Below, one piece after another: positions 41,075 through 49,051 of a DNA stretch of 64,000 bases. Each line of letters starts with the position of its first letter. Position 1 is the stretch's first letter. The DNA comes from CAISKJ01 sp046351555 (lineage in GTDB: Bacteria > Myxococcota_A > Polyangia > Polyangiales > Ga0077539): the NCBI GenBank assembly GCA_046351555.1, contig JAXLYI010000012.1:186001-250000 (forward strand), read 5' to 3'. The notes below the pieces were generated by a model. That model was not told the DNA's origin, made no database searches, and saw only the letters and a list, made by a program, of their open reading frames with translations. The translations under genes were made by a program, and so were the position numbers.

Positions 41075-42166
41075 TCAGAACGCGTCGAGGGTCACCACGG
41101 TGCGCGCGCCGGCGGCGCCCGGCGGCGCCTCGAACGCCAGGCCCACGTCGTCGAGCGGGACGGTGCGCGACACCATCGCGCCGAGGTCGAGGAGCCCGTC
41201 GGCCGCCAGCGCCGCCAGCCGCGGCAGGTCGCGCGCCGCGTCGATGTCGCCGCCCACCGTGGCCGTGAGCGTGCGTCGCCCTTGGAAGAAGCGCGCCATC
41301 GGGTAGCCGAGCGCGCCGTCCGCGGGGGGGACGCCGATCATCACGCAGGTGCCGCCGACCTCGCAGCTCGCGAGCGCGTCGGTGAGCGCGTCGGGGCTCC
41401 CGGAGCACTCGAAGGCCACCTCCGCGCCCGCGCCGCCGGTCTCGCGGCGCACGTGGAGCTCGGGGCGCGCGGACGTCGCGTCGACGGTCACCGTGGCGCC
41501 GAGCGCGCGCGCCAGCTCCAGCCTCCGCGCGTCGATGTCCACCGCCACGATGGGCCCAGCCCCGCGCAGCCGCGCCGCCTGGATGACCGCGCACCCGACG
41601 CCGCCGCAGCCGAACACCGCCACCGCGGCCCCCGCCCGCAGCCGCGCGACGTGCTGAACGGCGCCGTAGCCCGTCGCCACCGCGCAGCCGAGGAGGCACG
41701 CGTGGATGGGCTCCAGCGCGACCCCCAAGGGCACGACCTGCCCCTCGGCGACGACGGTGTGGGTGCACAGCGTCCCGAGGCCGAGCGTCCGCGCGAGCGG
41801 GGCGCCGCCGCGTTCGCGCACCCGCGCCGTCGAGGCGGCAGGGTCGAGGCAGCGCGCGGGCTGGCCGCGGAGGCACAGGCGGCAGGCGCTGCAGGGGGCG
41901 CGCCACGTGAGCACGACGCGGTCGCCGGGGCGCACGCGCGTCACGCCGCGGCCGACGGCCTCGACGACGCCGGCGCCCTCGTGGCCCACGATGAGCGGGG
42001 GGCGGCCGCCGAAGGCTCCGTCGCGCGCGAGGAGGTCGGTGTGGCACACGCCGGAGGCGAGCACGCGCACGAGCACGTCGCCGGGCGCCGGGTCGTCGAC
42101 CTCCACCTCGACGACCTCGGGGGCTCGGCCCACGGAGCGGATCACGGCGGCGCGCGCGCGGGTCAC
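41075..42166 (-). CDS. Zinc-dependent alcohol dehydrogenase (MDR family)
   Basis: 363 residues from the GTG at 42166, GTGA overlap with the radical SAM gene. Catalytic zinc motifs ASGVCHTDLLARDG and GHEGAGVVEAVG, structural zinc Cys set (CSACRLCLRGQPARC), and the NAD-binding AVFGCGGVGCAVIQAARL with ...IVAVDID. It resembles class III-type and mycothiol-type ADHs. In the operon it could interconvert the aldehyde released by the thioester reductase and its alcohol, or act on a precursor. 42 bp separate it from the dehydrogenase start. Confidence 0.88.
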   Translation of the reverse strand: MTRARAAVIRSVGRAPEVVEVEVDDPAPGDVLVRVLASGVCHTDLLARDGAFGGRPPLIVGHEGAGVVEAVGRGVTRVRPGDRVVLTWRAPCSACRLCLRGQPARCLDPAASTARVRERGGAPLARTLGLGTLCTHTVVAEGQVVPLGVALEPIHACLLGCAVATGYGAVQHVARLRAGAAVAVFGCGGVGCAVIQAARLRGAGPIVAVDIDARRLELARALGATVTVDATSARPELHVRRETGGAGAEVAFECSGSPDALTDALASCEVGGTCVMIGVPPADGALGYPMARFFQGRRTLTATVGGDIDAARDLPRLAALAADGLLDLGAMVSRTVPLDDVGLAFEAPPGAAGARTVVTLDAF

Positions 42167-43581
42167 GGCGCGAGCTCCTCGCGCGGCGGCACCGTGGGCA
42201 GGTGGACGCGGCGGCGCGGCGGCGTCGCGTAGGCGTCGAACACCTGGGCGATGTTGCGCACGAAGGCGCGGCCCTCCTCCGTCACCGCGACGCGGCGCGC
42301 GGAGGGGTCGGTCACGAGCCCGTCGGCTTCGAAGCCGCGCAGGCGCTCGAGCTCCGCGGCGAAGCGCCGGTCGAACGACACCCCGAACTCCGCCTCGAGG
42401 GCGTCCTTGTCGATGGCGAGGTCGGCCATCAGCGACTTCATGATGATGCGGTGCCGGAGGCGGTCGTCGTCGTCGAGCGCGGCGGAGCGGTCGGTCTGGA
42501 GCGGCAGGCGCCCGGCGGACAGCGCGGCCACGTAGTCCCTCACGTCGGTGACGTTCTGGAAGTAGTGGTGCTGGAGGTAGCTCACCGCGGCGCTGCCGAA
42601 GCCGAAGAAGTGCTGCCGCTCGACGGGCTCGTAGCCCTGGAAGTGGAACACGGTGCGCCCCTGCGCCGCCGCGACCGCCAGCGGGTCGCGCGCGCCGCGG
42701 ACGTAGTGGTCGACGCCGACGCGCTGGTAGCCCGCCGCGCCGAGCTCCTCGCCGAGCGCCCGGTAGAGGCCCAGGCGCTCGCGCGTGCCCGGCACCGACG
42801 CGACGGGGATCGCGCGCTGGTGCTTCACCGACAGCGGCGTGTACATGAACGCGAACGACGCGAGGCGGTCGGGCGCCAGTTGGAGGATGTCGCGGAGCGT
42901 GGCGCGGAGGCTCTCCTCCGTCTGGTACGGGAGGCCGTACACGACGTCGAGGTGGACGCCGAAGCCCAGCGCGCGCGCCCGCTCGGTGAAGTGCCGGACG
43001 GACGCGAGGTCGTGGCGGCGGTTGATGGCCCGGAGCACCTTCGGGTCGAGGCTCTCGACGCCGAAGCTGATCTGGTCGAAGCCGAGGTCGCGGAGCAGCC
43101 GCAGCTTGTCGTCGCCGAGCACGCGCGCGTCGGGGTACGCCTCGACGGAGCGCGTCGCCTGCAGGCGCCAGCGCGCGTGGGCGTCCACGATGCGGTAGGC
43201 GCGCTCGATCTGGGCGCAGTCCATGTACGTCGGCGTGCCGCCGCCCCAGTGGAGCTCGCCCACGGAGAGGCGCCCCCCCGCGCCGAGCTTGAGCGCGAAC
43301 TCCCGCTCCATCGCGTCGAGGTACGCGTCGTAGCGCCCCTTCGGGTCGGAGGTGACCCGCATGTAGCAAGCGCAGTAGTAGCAGAGCGCCTCGCAGTACG
43401 GGAAGTGCGCGTAGACGTAGGCGTCCTCGGCGCGGCGCGCCTCCGCGTCGAGCACCGCGCGGACGACGTCCTCCGTGATGGGCTGGTGCCAGCGGTGGAC
43501 GGGCGGGTACGAGAGGTACCCGGGCACGTTGCCCACGTCGTACTTGTCCGCGAGGCGTGCGGTCTCCTGTGCGCGCGTCAT
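42163..43581 (-). CDS. HemN-like radical SAM enzyme
   Basis: 472 residues from the ATG at 43581. Cluster motif FPYCEALCYYCACY (Cys63, Cys67, Cys70, with a further Cys72), GGGTPTYM, SVEAYPD, ISFGVESLD, VHLDVVYGLPYQTEE, and the C-terminal HemN-type domain (RHRIIMKSLMADLAI, FEADGLV). The family includes coproporphyrinogen dehydrogenases and class C radical SAM methyltransferases or cyclopropanases of natural-product pathways. As first gene of a biosynthetic operon with no haem genes near, a tailoring role is more likely than haem synthesis. GGAGGT at 43588-43593 (minus strand) is a strong Shine-Dalgarno, 6 bp from the ATG. Confidence 0.82.
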   Translation of the reverse strand: MTRAQETARLADKYDVGNVPGYLSYPPVHRWHQPITEDVVRAVLDAEARRAEDAYVYAHFPYCEALCYYCACYMRVTSDPKGRYDAYLDAMEREFALKLGAGGRLSVGELHWGGGTPTYMDCAQIERAYRIVDAHARWRLQATRSVEAYPDARVLGDDKLRLLRDLGFDQISFGVESLDPKVLRAINRRHDLASVRHFTERARALGFGVHLDVVYGLPYQTEESLRATLRDILQLAPDRLASFAFMYTPLSVKHQRAIPVASVPGTRERLGLYRALGEELGAAGYQRVGVDHYVRGARDPLAVAAAQGRTVFHFQGYEPVERQHFFGFGSAAVSYLQHHYFQNVTDVRDYVAALSAGRLPLQTDRSAALDDDDRLRHRIIMKSLMADLAIDKDALEAEFGVSFDRRFAAELERLRGFEADGLVTDPSARRVAVTEEGRAFVRNIAQVFDAYATPPRRRVHLPTVPPREELAP

Positions 43582-43587
43582 GCTCCC

Positions 43588-43593
43588 ACCTCC
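43588..43593 (-). promoter_or_regulatory. Strong Shine-Dalgarno for the biosynthetic operon
   Basis: Minus strand GGAGGT, 6 bp before the radical SAM start. It stands out because most starts in this window have none. Confidence 0.6.
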
Positions 43594-43722
43594 GTGTGAA
43601 CGGGTGATGCCGTCGCCCGCGGTCAGCGCGCGGCGGCGGCACCGGCCTTCGCAACAGTCAGACCGCCCGACCTCGCGTACGGAAACTCACGGCTGTGGCC
43701 GCCCGGCGCGCCCCGCGCGGGG

Positions 43723-43750
43723 CGGGTTGTGCGGCGCGCGACACAACCCG
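43723..43750. promoter_or_regulatory. Inverted repeat upstream of the biosynthetic operon (candidate operator)
   Basis: CGGGTTGTG (43723-43731) and CACAACCCG (43742-43750) form perfect 9-bp arms with a 10-bp spacer, about 140 bp before the radical SAM start. It may be a dimeric repressor site or a terminator hairpin for the preceding gene. No T-tract follows. Confidence 0.45.
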
Positions 43751-43795
43751 TCACCGCCGCCGCGCGACCCGCCCCGCCGCGGCGTGAGGGGAGCG

Positions 43796-44485
43796 CTACA
43801 CGTCGGCGACGACGTCGTACTCGCGCAGCGCGAAGCCCTCGCCGGCGCGGTCGTACACGGTGACCGACGCGTTGCGGGCCGAGGGGCCGTTCAGGTACGC
43901 CTCGGCGCGGGCGATGTCCCAGCCCTCCAGCACCGCGCGGAAGGCCGCGATCGTGCGCCCGTGCGTCACGGCGAGCACCCGCCGCCCGCCGTGCTCGCGG
44001 CGCATTCGCTCGAGGAAGGCCCGCACGCGCACGCAGACGTCGGCGACGCTCTCGCCGCCCGGCGGCTTGCCGAAGAAGGGCCCCGCCGTGTCCCAGTGCC
44101 CCTGGAGCCAGGGGAAGGCCGTCCGCGCCTCGTCGGCGGTCATGTTCCACGAGTAGCCGATGTCGCGCTCGCGGAGGGTGAGGTCGGTGGCGCGCGGCGG
44201 GCGCTCGCCCTCGGGCCACGCCGCGAGGAGGCCCGTGAGCGTGTCGACGGTGCGCACGTAGCCCGAGTCGTACGCGGCGTCGAAGCACACCCCGCGCGCC
44301 CGCAGGAGCCGCCCGACGGCCTCGGCCTGCGCCTCGCCCCGCGCCGTGAGGAGCACGTGGTGGTCGGGGCGGCCGCCCATCTCCTCGCGCGCCGCGGCGT
44401 CGGCGAGGAAGACGCCCACGCGCCGCGCCATGTTGCGCTCGCTCTCGGCGTGGCGGACGAGCACCAGCGTCTCGGGGAGGGTCAT
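43796..44485 (-). CDS. Histidine phosphatase superfamily (phosphoglycerate mutase-like)
   Basis: 229 residues. LVLVRHAESERN carries the phospho-accepting His12; VRTVDTLTGLL supplies the second Arg/Thr block; ERDIGYSWNM and AVTHGRTIAAF supply the acid and second His. The YSWNMTADEA and FFGKPPGGESVADV blocks fit the phosphoglycerate-mutase branch, but many members are broad phosphatases. It is 13 bp downstream of prfA on the same strand, so probably co-transcribed with it. Confidence 0.85.
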   Translation of the reverse strand: MTLPETLVLVRHAESERNMARRVGVFLADAAAREEMGGRPDHHVLLTARGEAQAEAVGRLLRARGVCFDAAYDSGYVRTVDTLTGLLAAWPEGERPPRATDLTLRERDIGYSWNMTADEARTAFPWLQGHWDTAGPFFGKPPGGESVADVCVRVRAFLERMRREHGGRRVLAVTHGRTIAAFRAVLEGWDIARAEAYLNGPSARNASVTVYDRAGEGFALREYDVVADV

Positions 44486-44498
44486 CGCCGTTGCTCCC

Positions 44499-45611
44499 TC
44501 AGTCGTCCCCGCCGCCGGGCGCGCCCGCGGTGAGGCCCGTCTCGATCCCGAGCTCGCGGCGCAGGCGCTCGGCCTGGTGGTGCGTGCGCAGCGGGACGAG
44601 CACCTCGTCGAGGTCGCCGTTGACGAAGCGGTCGAGCTTGTAGAGGGTGAGCTGGAGGCGGTGGTCGGTGATGCGGTTCTGCGGGTAGTTGTACGTGCGG
44701 ACCTTCTCCGCGCGCTCGCCCGTCCCGACCATCGAGCGGCGGTCGGCCGTGATGGCGGCCTCCTGCTTGCGGACCTCGATGTCGAGGAGGCGCGCGCGGA
44801 GCACCTTCATGGCGCGGGCGAGGTTCTTGAGCTTCGAGCGCTCGTCCTGGCACTTCACGATCATGCCGGTGGGCTTGTGGACGATCTGCACCGCGCTGTT
44901 GGTGGTGTTGACCCCCTGGCCCCCCTTGCCGCCCGCCGCCGCCTCCGTGATCTGCAGGTCGGCGTCGTTGATCTGAACCTCCACCTCGTCGGCCTCGGGC
45001 AGCACCACCACCGAGGCGGTGGACGTGTGGACGCGGCCCTGCGCCTCCGTCGCCGGCACCCGCTGCACCCGGTGGACGCCGCCCTCGAAGCGGAGCGTGC
45101 TGAACACCGCCTCGCCCGAGACGTTGGCGATCACCTCGCGGAAGCCCCCGACGTCCGTGGTGGTCGAGCTCTCGAGCTCCACCTTCCACCGGCGCTTCTC
45201 CGCGAAGCGGCAGTACATGCGGAAGAGGTCGGCGGCGAAGAGCGTGGCCTCGTCGCCCCCCTCGGCCGCGCGGATCTCGAGGATCACGTTGCGCTCGTCG
45301 CGGGGGTCGGGCGGCAGCAGCATGAAGGTGAGCGCGCGCTCGAGCTCGGCGGCCTCGCGCTCGAGCCCGGGGATCTCCTCCGCCACCAGCTCGCGGAGCT
45401 CGGGGTCGGAGAGGGCGGCGCGGTCCTCGGCGAGCTGCTTCGACACGCGCTTGTAGCGGTCGAAGGAGGTGACCAGCGACTCGAGCTGCGCGCGCTCGCG
45501 GGTGAGCTTGCGGTAGCGCGCCTGGTCGCCCGCCACGTTGGGCTCGCAGAGGAGCCGGTCGAGCTCGGCGGCGCGGTGGGTGAGGGACTCGAGCTTGTCC
45601 ATCGGGAGCAT
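44499..45611 (-). CDS. prfA: Peptide chain release factor 1
   Basis: 370 residues, normal for RF1, which ends translation at UAA and UAG. The stop-codon tripeptide is present (RVPATEAQGRVH, PAT), identifying RF1 rather than RF2. The catalytic loop reads GKGGQGVNTTNSAV: GGQ is intact but the next residue is Gly instead of the His of E. coli. Glu-rich N-terminal helices and EIRAAEGGDEA are as expected. It lies 98 bp downstream of the DUF1385 gene, the usual rpmE-DUF1385-prfA order. No prmC follows. Confidence 0.95.
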   Translation of the reverse strand: MLPMDKLESLTHRAAELDRLLCEPNVAGDQARYRKLTRERAQLESLVTSFDRYKRVSKQLAEDRAALSDPELRELVAEEIPGLEREAAELERALTFMLLPPDPRDERNVILEIRAAEGGDEATLFAADLFRMYCRFAEKRRWKVELESSTTTDVGGFREVIANVSGEAVFSTLRFEGGVHRVQRVPATEAQGRVHTSTASVVVLPEADEVEVQINDADLQITEAAAGGKGGQGVNTTNSAVQIVHKPTGMIVKCQDERSKLKNLARAMKVLRARLLDIEVRKQEAAITADRRSMVGTGERAEKVRTYNYPQNRITDHRLQLTLYKLDRFVNGDLDEVLVPLRTHHQAERLRRELGIETGLTAGAPGGGDD

Positions 45612-45709
45612 CGGGCGGTGCGTCTTCCTCCGCGCCCTCCATCGCGGGGCGCGGCGTCATCAAGTCTCTGGGGCTGTCGGGGAGGCGAGAGGAGAGGGCG
45701 ACGGGGTCG

Positions 45710-46747
45710 CTAGAGCGCGTACTCGGCCGAGAGGGCCTCGTAGCCGGGGTAGCTCTGCACGGTGGTGGCGTCGGCGCCGGCCTCGGCCTCGCGGCGGAGC
45801 GTCACGCGCAGCGCGGCGAGGGCGACCTCCACCTGCTGGTCGCTCGGCTCGGCGGTGGAGAGCCCCTGCACGAGGTACCCAGGGAGGAGCAGCACCTTCG
45901 CGAGGGGGTTGTCGGCGAAGCGCGCCCCGAGCCGCTGGATCTCGTACGACACGCCGGCGATGGGGAAGAGCAGCGGGATGCTCACGAACACCGAGAGCAG
46001 CACGTTGAGGAGCCCACCGTTGGCCGGGAGCACCATCGGGAGCACCATCGCGAAGACGGCGACGGAGACCATCACCACCACCATGAGGAAGGTGGTGCCG
46101 CAGCGGGCGTGGCGCGTCGAGAAGCGCTGCGCGTTGGCCACCGTGAGCCCCTGGCCCGACTCGTAGGCCGCGATCGCCTTGTGCTCGGCCCCGTGGTACT
46201 GGAACACCCGCAGCATCTCGTTGGTGCGGCGCATGAAGGCGATCAGCGAGACGAAGATCGCCAGCTTGAAGAAGCCCGCCAGCGCGTGGAAGCGCCAGTC
46301 GTTCATCTGGAGGGGGTGGCCGGTCGCGCTGCCCGCCGCCCAGGTGAGGAGCTTCGGCAGCGCGACGAAGAGCCCGAGCGAGAGCAGCACGCCGAGGCGG
46401 GACGCGGCGCCCGACGAGCCTTCGCCCCCGCGCTCCTCCTCCGGCAGATCCTTCTCGTACTGCTCGGCGGAGAACTGGAGCGCCTCGTACCCGTTGCGCA
46501 TCGACTCATAGAGCACCAGCGCGCCGCGCACGAAGGGGACCTTCATCACCGACGCGGCGAAGGTCGAGCGCCACGGCTGCTCGCGCACCACGATCTCGCC
46601 GTTGGCGCGGCGCACCGCGACGGCGAGGCAGCGGGGCGAGCGCATCATCACGCCTTCGATGACGGCCTGGCCGCCGACGGTGAGCTTCGGGCAGAGGGAG
46701 GGTTCGGGGCCCGCGCCGTCCGCGGCTGCAAACAAGATGGGGGTCAC
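45710..46747 (-). CDS. DUF1385 family membrane protein
   Basis: 345 residues from a GTG at 46747. Family signature KLTVGGQAVIEGVMMRSP at the N terminus, then WRSTFAASVMKVPFVRGAL, a helix (RLGVLLSLGLFVALPKLLTW) and FQYHGAEHKAIAAYESGQGL with RFSTRHARCGTTFL, then two or three further helices. DUF1385 proteins typically sit between rpmE and prfA; their function is unproven, with a metal-dependent or envelope role suggested by the His-rich motif. A TAGATT box lies 8 bp upstream. Confidence 0.88.
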   Translation of the reverse strand: MTPILFAAADGAGPEPSLCPKLTVGGQAVIEGVMMRSPRCLAVAVRRANGEIVVREQPWRSTFAASVMKVPFVRGALVLYESMRNGYEALQFSAEQYEKDLPEEERGGEGSSGAASRLGVLLSLGLFVALPKLLTWAAGSATGHPLQMNDWRFHALAGFFKLAIFVSLIAFMRRTNEMLRVFQYHGAEHKAIAAYESGQGLTVANAQRFSTRHARCGTTFLMVVVMVSVAVFAMVLPMVLPANGGLLNVLLSVFVSIPLLFPIAGVSYEIQRLGARFADNPLAKVLLLPGYLVQGLSTAEPSDQQVEVALAALRVTLRREAEAGADATTVQSYPGYEALSAEYAL

Positions 46748-46755
46748 GGGGCGGG

Positions 46756-46761
46756 AATCTA
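46756..46761 (-). promoter_or_regulatory. Candidate -10 box for the DUF1385 gene
   Basis: TAGATT on the minus strand, 8 bp before the GTG start at 46747, with no Shine-Dalgarno. Confidence 0.5.
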
Positions 46762-46816
46762 ACACGCCAACGTTGGCGGAAAAGGGGCGCGCGTTAGCCG
46801 AGGGTTTGTCGCGCCC

Positions 46817-47713
46817 GTGGGACGGTCTATCGTCGCGGCCGTGCGCCCCGACGACCTCGCCTTCGGCCCCGATGCGTTCACTGTACCTTCGGGGCGCGGC
46901 CCCGTGCGGGTCACCTGGCTCGGCACGGCGGGGTTCTCCGTCGAGCACGAGGGCTTCGTGGTGCTCGTCGACCCGTACGTCACCCGCGCCTCCTTCGCCC
47001 GCTGCCTCCGCGGCGGCATCGCCTCCGACGAGGCCCTCGTCGCCCGGCACGTGCCCCGCGCCCACGCGATCGTCGCCGGCCACACCCACTTCGACCACGC
47101 CCTCGACATCCCCGCGATCGCCCGCGCCACGGGGGCCACGGTGTACGGCTCGCGCTCGTGCGAGCGGCTCTGCCGGGCCTCTGGCGTCGCCGCCGACCGC
47201 GTCGTCGACGTCGAGTCCCGCCTCGCGCGCGAGCCCTTCCGCGCCGAGGTGGGGCCCTTCGAACTGCGCTTCGTCCCGAGCGCCCACTCGGCCTTCGCGC
47301 TCGGGCGCGTGCCCTTCCCGGGCGACATCGCCGACTGCGCCGAGCTCCCGATGGGCCCGACGGCCTACCGCTGCGGCGCGGTGTTCTCGGTGGACATCCG
47401 CGTGGCCGGGCGGCGCGTGTACCACCTCGGGAGCGCCGACCTCGTCGACGCGAAGGTCGAGCCCAACGTCGACCTGCTGCTCTGCTGCGTCGCCGGCTGG
47501 ACCACCACCGCACGCTTCCCCACCCGCGTGATGCGGGCCGTCGCGCCGGGGGCCGTGCTCCTGTCGCACTGGGACAACTTCTTCTCGCCGCTCGCCGCGG
47601 GCGCGAAGGTGCTCCCGGCGATGCAGATGCCCCGCCTCGTCGACGCGCTCACGGCGGAGGACAAGGCGCTGCGCGTCGGCACGGTGCCGATCCTGGGGGG
47701 CGTGTCGTTGTAG
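46817..47713 (+). CDS. MBL-fold metallo-hydrolase
   Basis: 298 residues as drawn from a GTG at 46817; a GTG at 46841 (VRPDDLAFGPD) is an alternative start. Motifs TWLGTAGFSVEH, VVLVDPY and GHTHFDHALD (His89, His91, Asp93, His94), later PSAHSAFALG, LGSADLVD and LLSHWDNFF, define a metallo-beta-lactamase fold of the UlaG/RomA-like sort. The substrate is unknown. The gene is on the opposite strand inside the otherwise conserved rpmE-DUF1385-prfA block. Confidence 0.8.
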   Translation: MGRSIVAAVRPDDLAFGPDAFTVPSGRGPVRVTWLGTAGFSVEHEGFVVLVDPYVTRASFARCLRGGIASDEALVARHVPRAHAIVAGHTHFDHALDIPAIARATGATVYGSRSCERLCRASGVAADRVVDVESRLAREPFRAEVGPFELRFVPSAHSAFALGRVPFPGDIADCAELPMGPTAYRCGAVFSVDIRVAGRRVYHLGSADLVDAKVEPNVDLLLCCVAGWTTTARFPTRVMRAVAPGAVLLSHWDNFFSPLAAGAKVLPAMQMPRLVDALTAEDKALRVGTVPILGGVSL

Positions 47714-47755
47714 GGGGAAGGCGGGGGGAGGCGGAGGGGGGTGGAGGCGGGGGAG

Positions 47756-47968
47756 CTACTTCTTGCCGCCGATCTTCTCGTAGCGCTTCTTGAAGCGGTC
47801 GACGCGGCCCGCGGTGTCCATGATCTTCTGCTTGCCGGTGTAGAAGGGGTGGCAGGCGGCGCAGACGTCGGTGGAGTGGTCGCCGCGGGTGGTGCGGGTC
47901 TTCACGACGTTGCCGCACGCGCAGGAGATCGTGCTGACGGGGTAATCGGGGTGGATGCCGGACTGCAT
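47756..47968 (-). CDS. rpmE: 50S ribosomal protein L31
   Basis: 70 residues: MQSGIHPDYPVSTISCACGN start, THP-type middle replaced by TTRGDHSTDVCAACHPFYTG, and KKRYEKIGGKK end. The four-Cys zinc site (SCAC and CAAC) makes it the zinc-containing L31 form. The ATG at 47968 has GAGGAG (minus strand, 47979-47984) at 10 bp. It is separated from its usual neighbours DUF1385 and prfA by the convergent MBL gene. Confidence 0.95.
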   Translation of the reverse strand: MQSGIHPDYPVSTISCACGNVVKTRTTRGDHSTDVCAACHPFYTGKQKIMDTAGRVDRFKKRYEKIGGKK

Positions 47969-48123
47969 GGCGGGGAAACTCCTCGTTGGGGTTGCGGTGG
48001 CTGCGCCCGGCCGAAGGGGGCGTGTACACCGCGGGGGAGAAAACGGGGGCGAACGGGTACCACCGGGAGCCCGTGCGGCGCAAGTCCCGTCGCGGGGTTT
48101 GCGCAAAGCCCTTGCGTTTCGGG

Positions 48124-48129
48124 TAGAGT
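48124..48129 (+). promoter_or_regulatory. Candidate -10 box for the Cys-rich lipoprotein gene
   Basis: TAGAGT, 8 bp before the ATG at 48138, within the same GGGTAGAGTCGC string as at 19943-19954. Confidence 0.55.
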
Positions 48130-48137
48130 CGCCGGTC

Positions 48138-48998
48138 ATGCGTGCTTCGTTGTTGATGGGCGTCGCGATGGGACTCGTGGCTTGCGGGACGGACCCCGCC
48201 CCGGCGCCGACCGCGGACGTCCCGCCCGCCGACGTCGCGCCCGACGCATCGGGGCCGGACGCGCCGCCGCCCGACGTGACGGGGGCGGACGCGTCGCCCG
48301 ACGGGGGCGCGAGCGCGTGCGGCAACACCTTTGGTACGCGGTGCAACCTCGTGACGAGCGCCGGCTGCGCCGCCGGGCAGGGGTGCTACTTCGACCCGCG
48401 CGCGACGCTCCCCGCCGCGACGTGTCGCGCGGCGGGCCGCGGGGGCTGGGGCGACCCGTGCACGGCCCCCACCGACTGCCGCGAGGGCTTCGCTTGCCTC
48501 GGCTCGCCCGCGCGCTGCCTCAAGCTTTGCTGCGAGGGCGACAACGCCACGTGCCGCGACGAGGCCCGCGGCGGTCGGGCGGGCGCGCGCTGCGCGATCG
48601 GCGCCGACCTGCGCGGCAACGGGATGCCCACGGTTCACGTGTGCCTCGGCGACCCGTGCGACCCCTTCGCGACGGCCGGCGCCAACCGCTGCCCCGCGGA
48701 GACGCCGCGCTGCGAGCCGCTCGGCGACGGTGCCACCTGCTACCAGCAGACGGCTGGGTGCACGGCCGGCGGCGACGGCGCGGCGTGCTGCACCAACGGG
48801 TGCTGCCAGCCGGGGTTCATCTGCGTGCTGCCGACGGCCGGGATGTGCACGCAGGCGGCGCCGACGGGGATGTGCCGGCGCACGTGCAACGGCGGCGCGG
48901 CGATGCCCGACGCGGCGTGCCCGGCGGGGCAGATGTGCCGGGTGAGGTTCGCGGCGGCGAGCGGGTTGCCGGACTACTTCCGCGCGTGCTCGCCGTGA
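48138..48998 (+). CDS. Cys-rich lipoprotein with D/A/P linker
   Basis: 286 residues. Signal peptide MRASLLMGVAMGLVACG with lipobox GLVAC (Cys16), then an Asp/Ala/Pro linker of about 40 residues, then about 220 residues with some 30 Cys in varied CxxG and CC patterns (CCTNGCCQPGFIC, CEPLGDGATCYQQ). Spacing is irregular, unlike the strict repeats of the protein at 19960. Likely a disulphide-rich outer-surface protein. No enzyme motif. Confidence 0.8.
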   Translation: MRASLLMGVAMGLVACGTDPAPAPTADVPPADVAPDASGPDAPPPDVTGADASPDGGASACGNTFGTRCNLVTSAGCAAGQGCYFDPRATLPAATCRAAGRGGWGDPCTAPTDCREGFACLGSPARCLKLCCEGDNATCRDEARGGRAGARCAIGADLRGNGMPTVHVCLGDPCDPFATAGANRCPAETPRCEPLGDGATCYQQTAGCTAGGDGAACCTNGCCQPGFICVLPTAGMCTQAAPTGMCRRTCNGGAAMPDAACPAGQMCRVRFAAASGLPDYFRACSP

Positions 48999-49051
48999 GG
49001 TGAGGGGCGCGTAGCTTGCCCCGTGCAGCGGCCCGCGCGTACACCCTCCCC

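Noticed and set aside
42163..43581. Radical SAM protein as a true haem-biosynthesis HemN/HemW
   Set aside because: Genomic context is a natural-product-type operon with no haem genes, and the family is broad, so I kept a neutral name.
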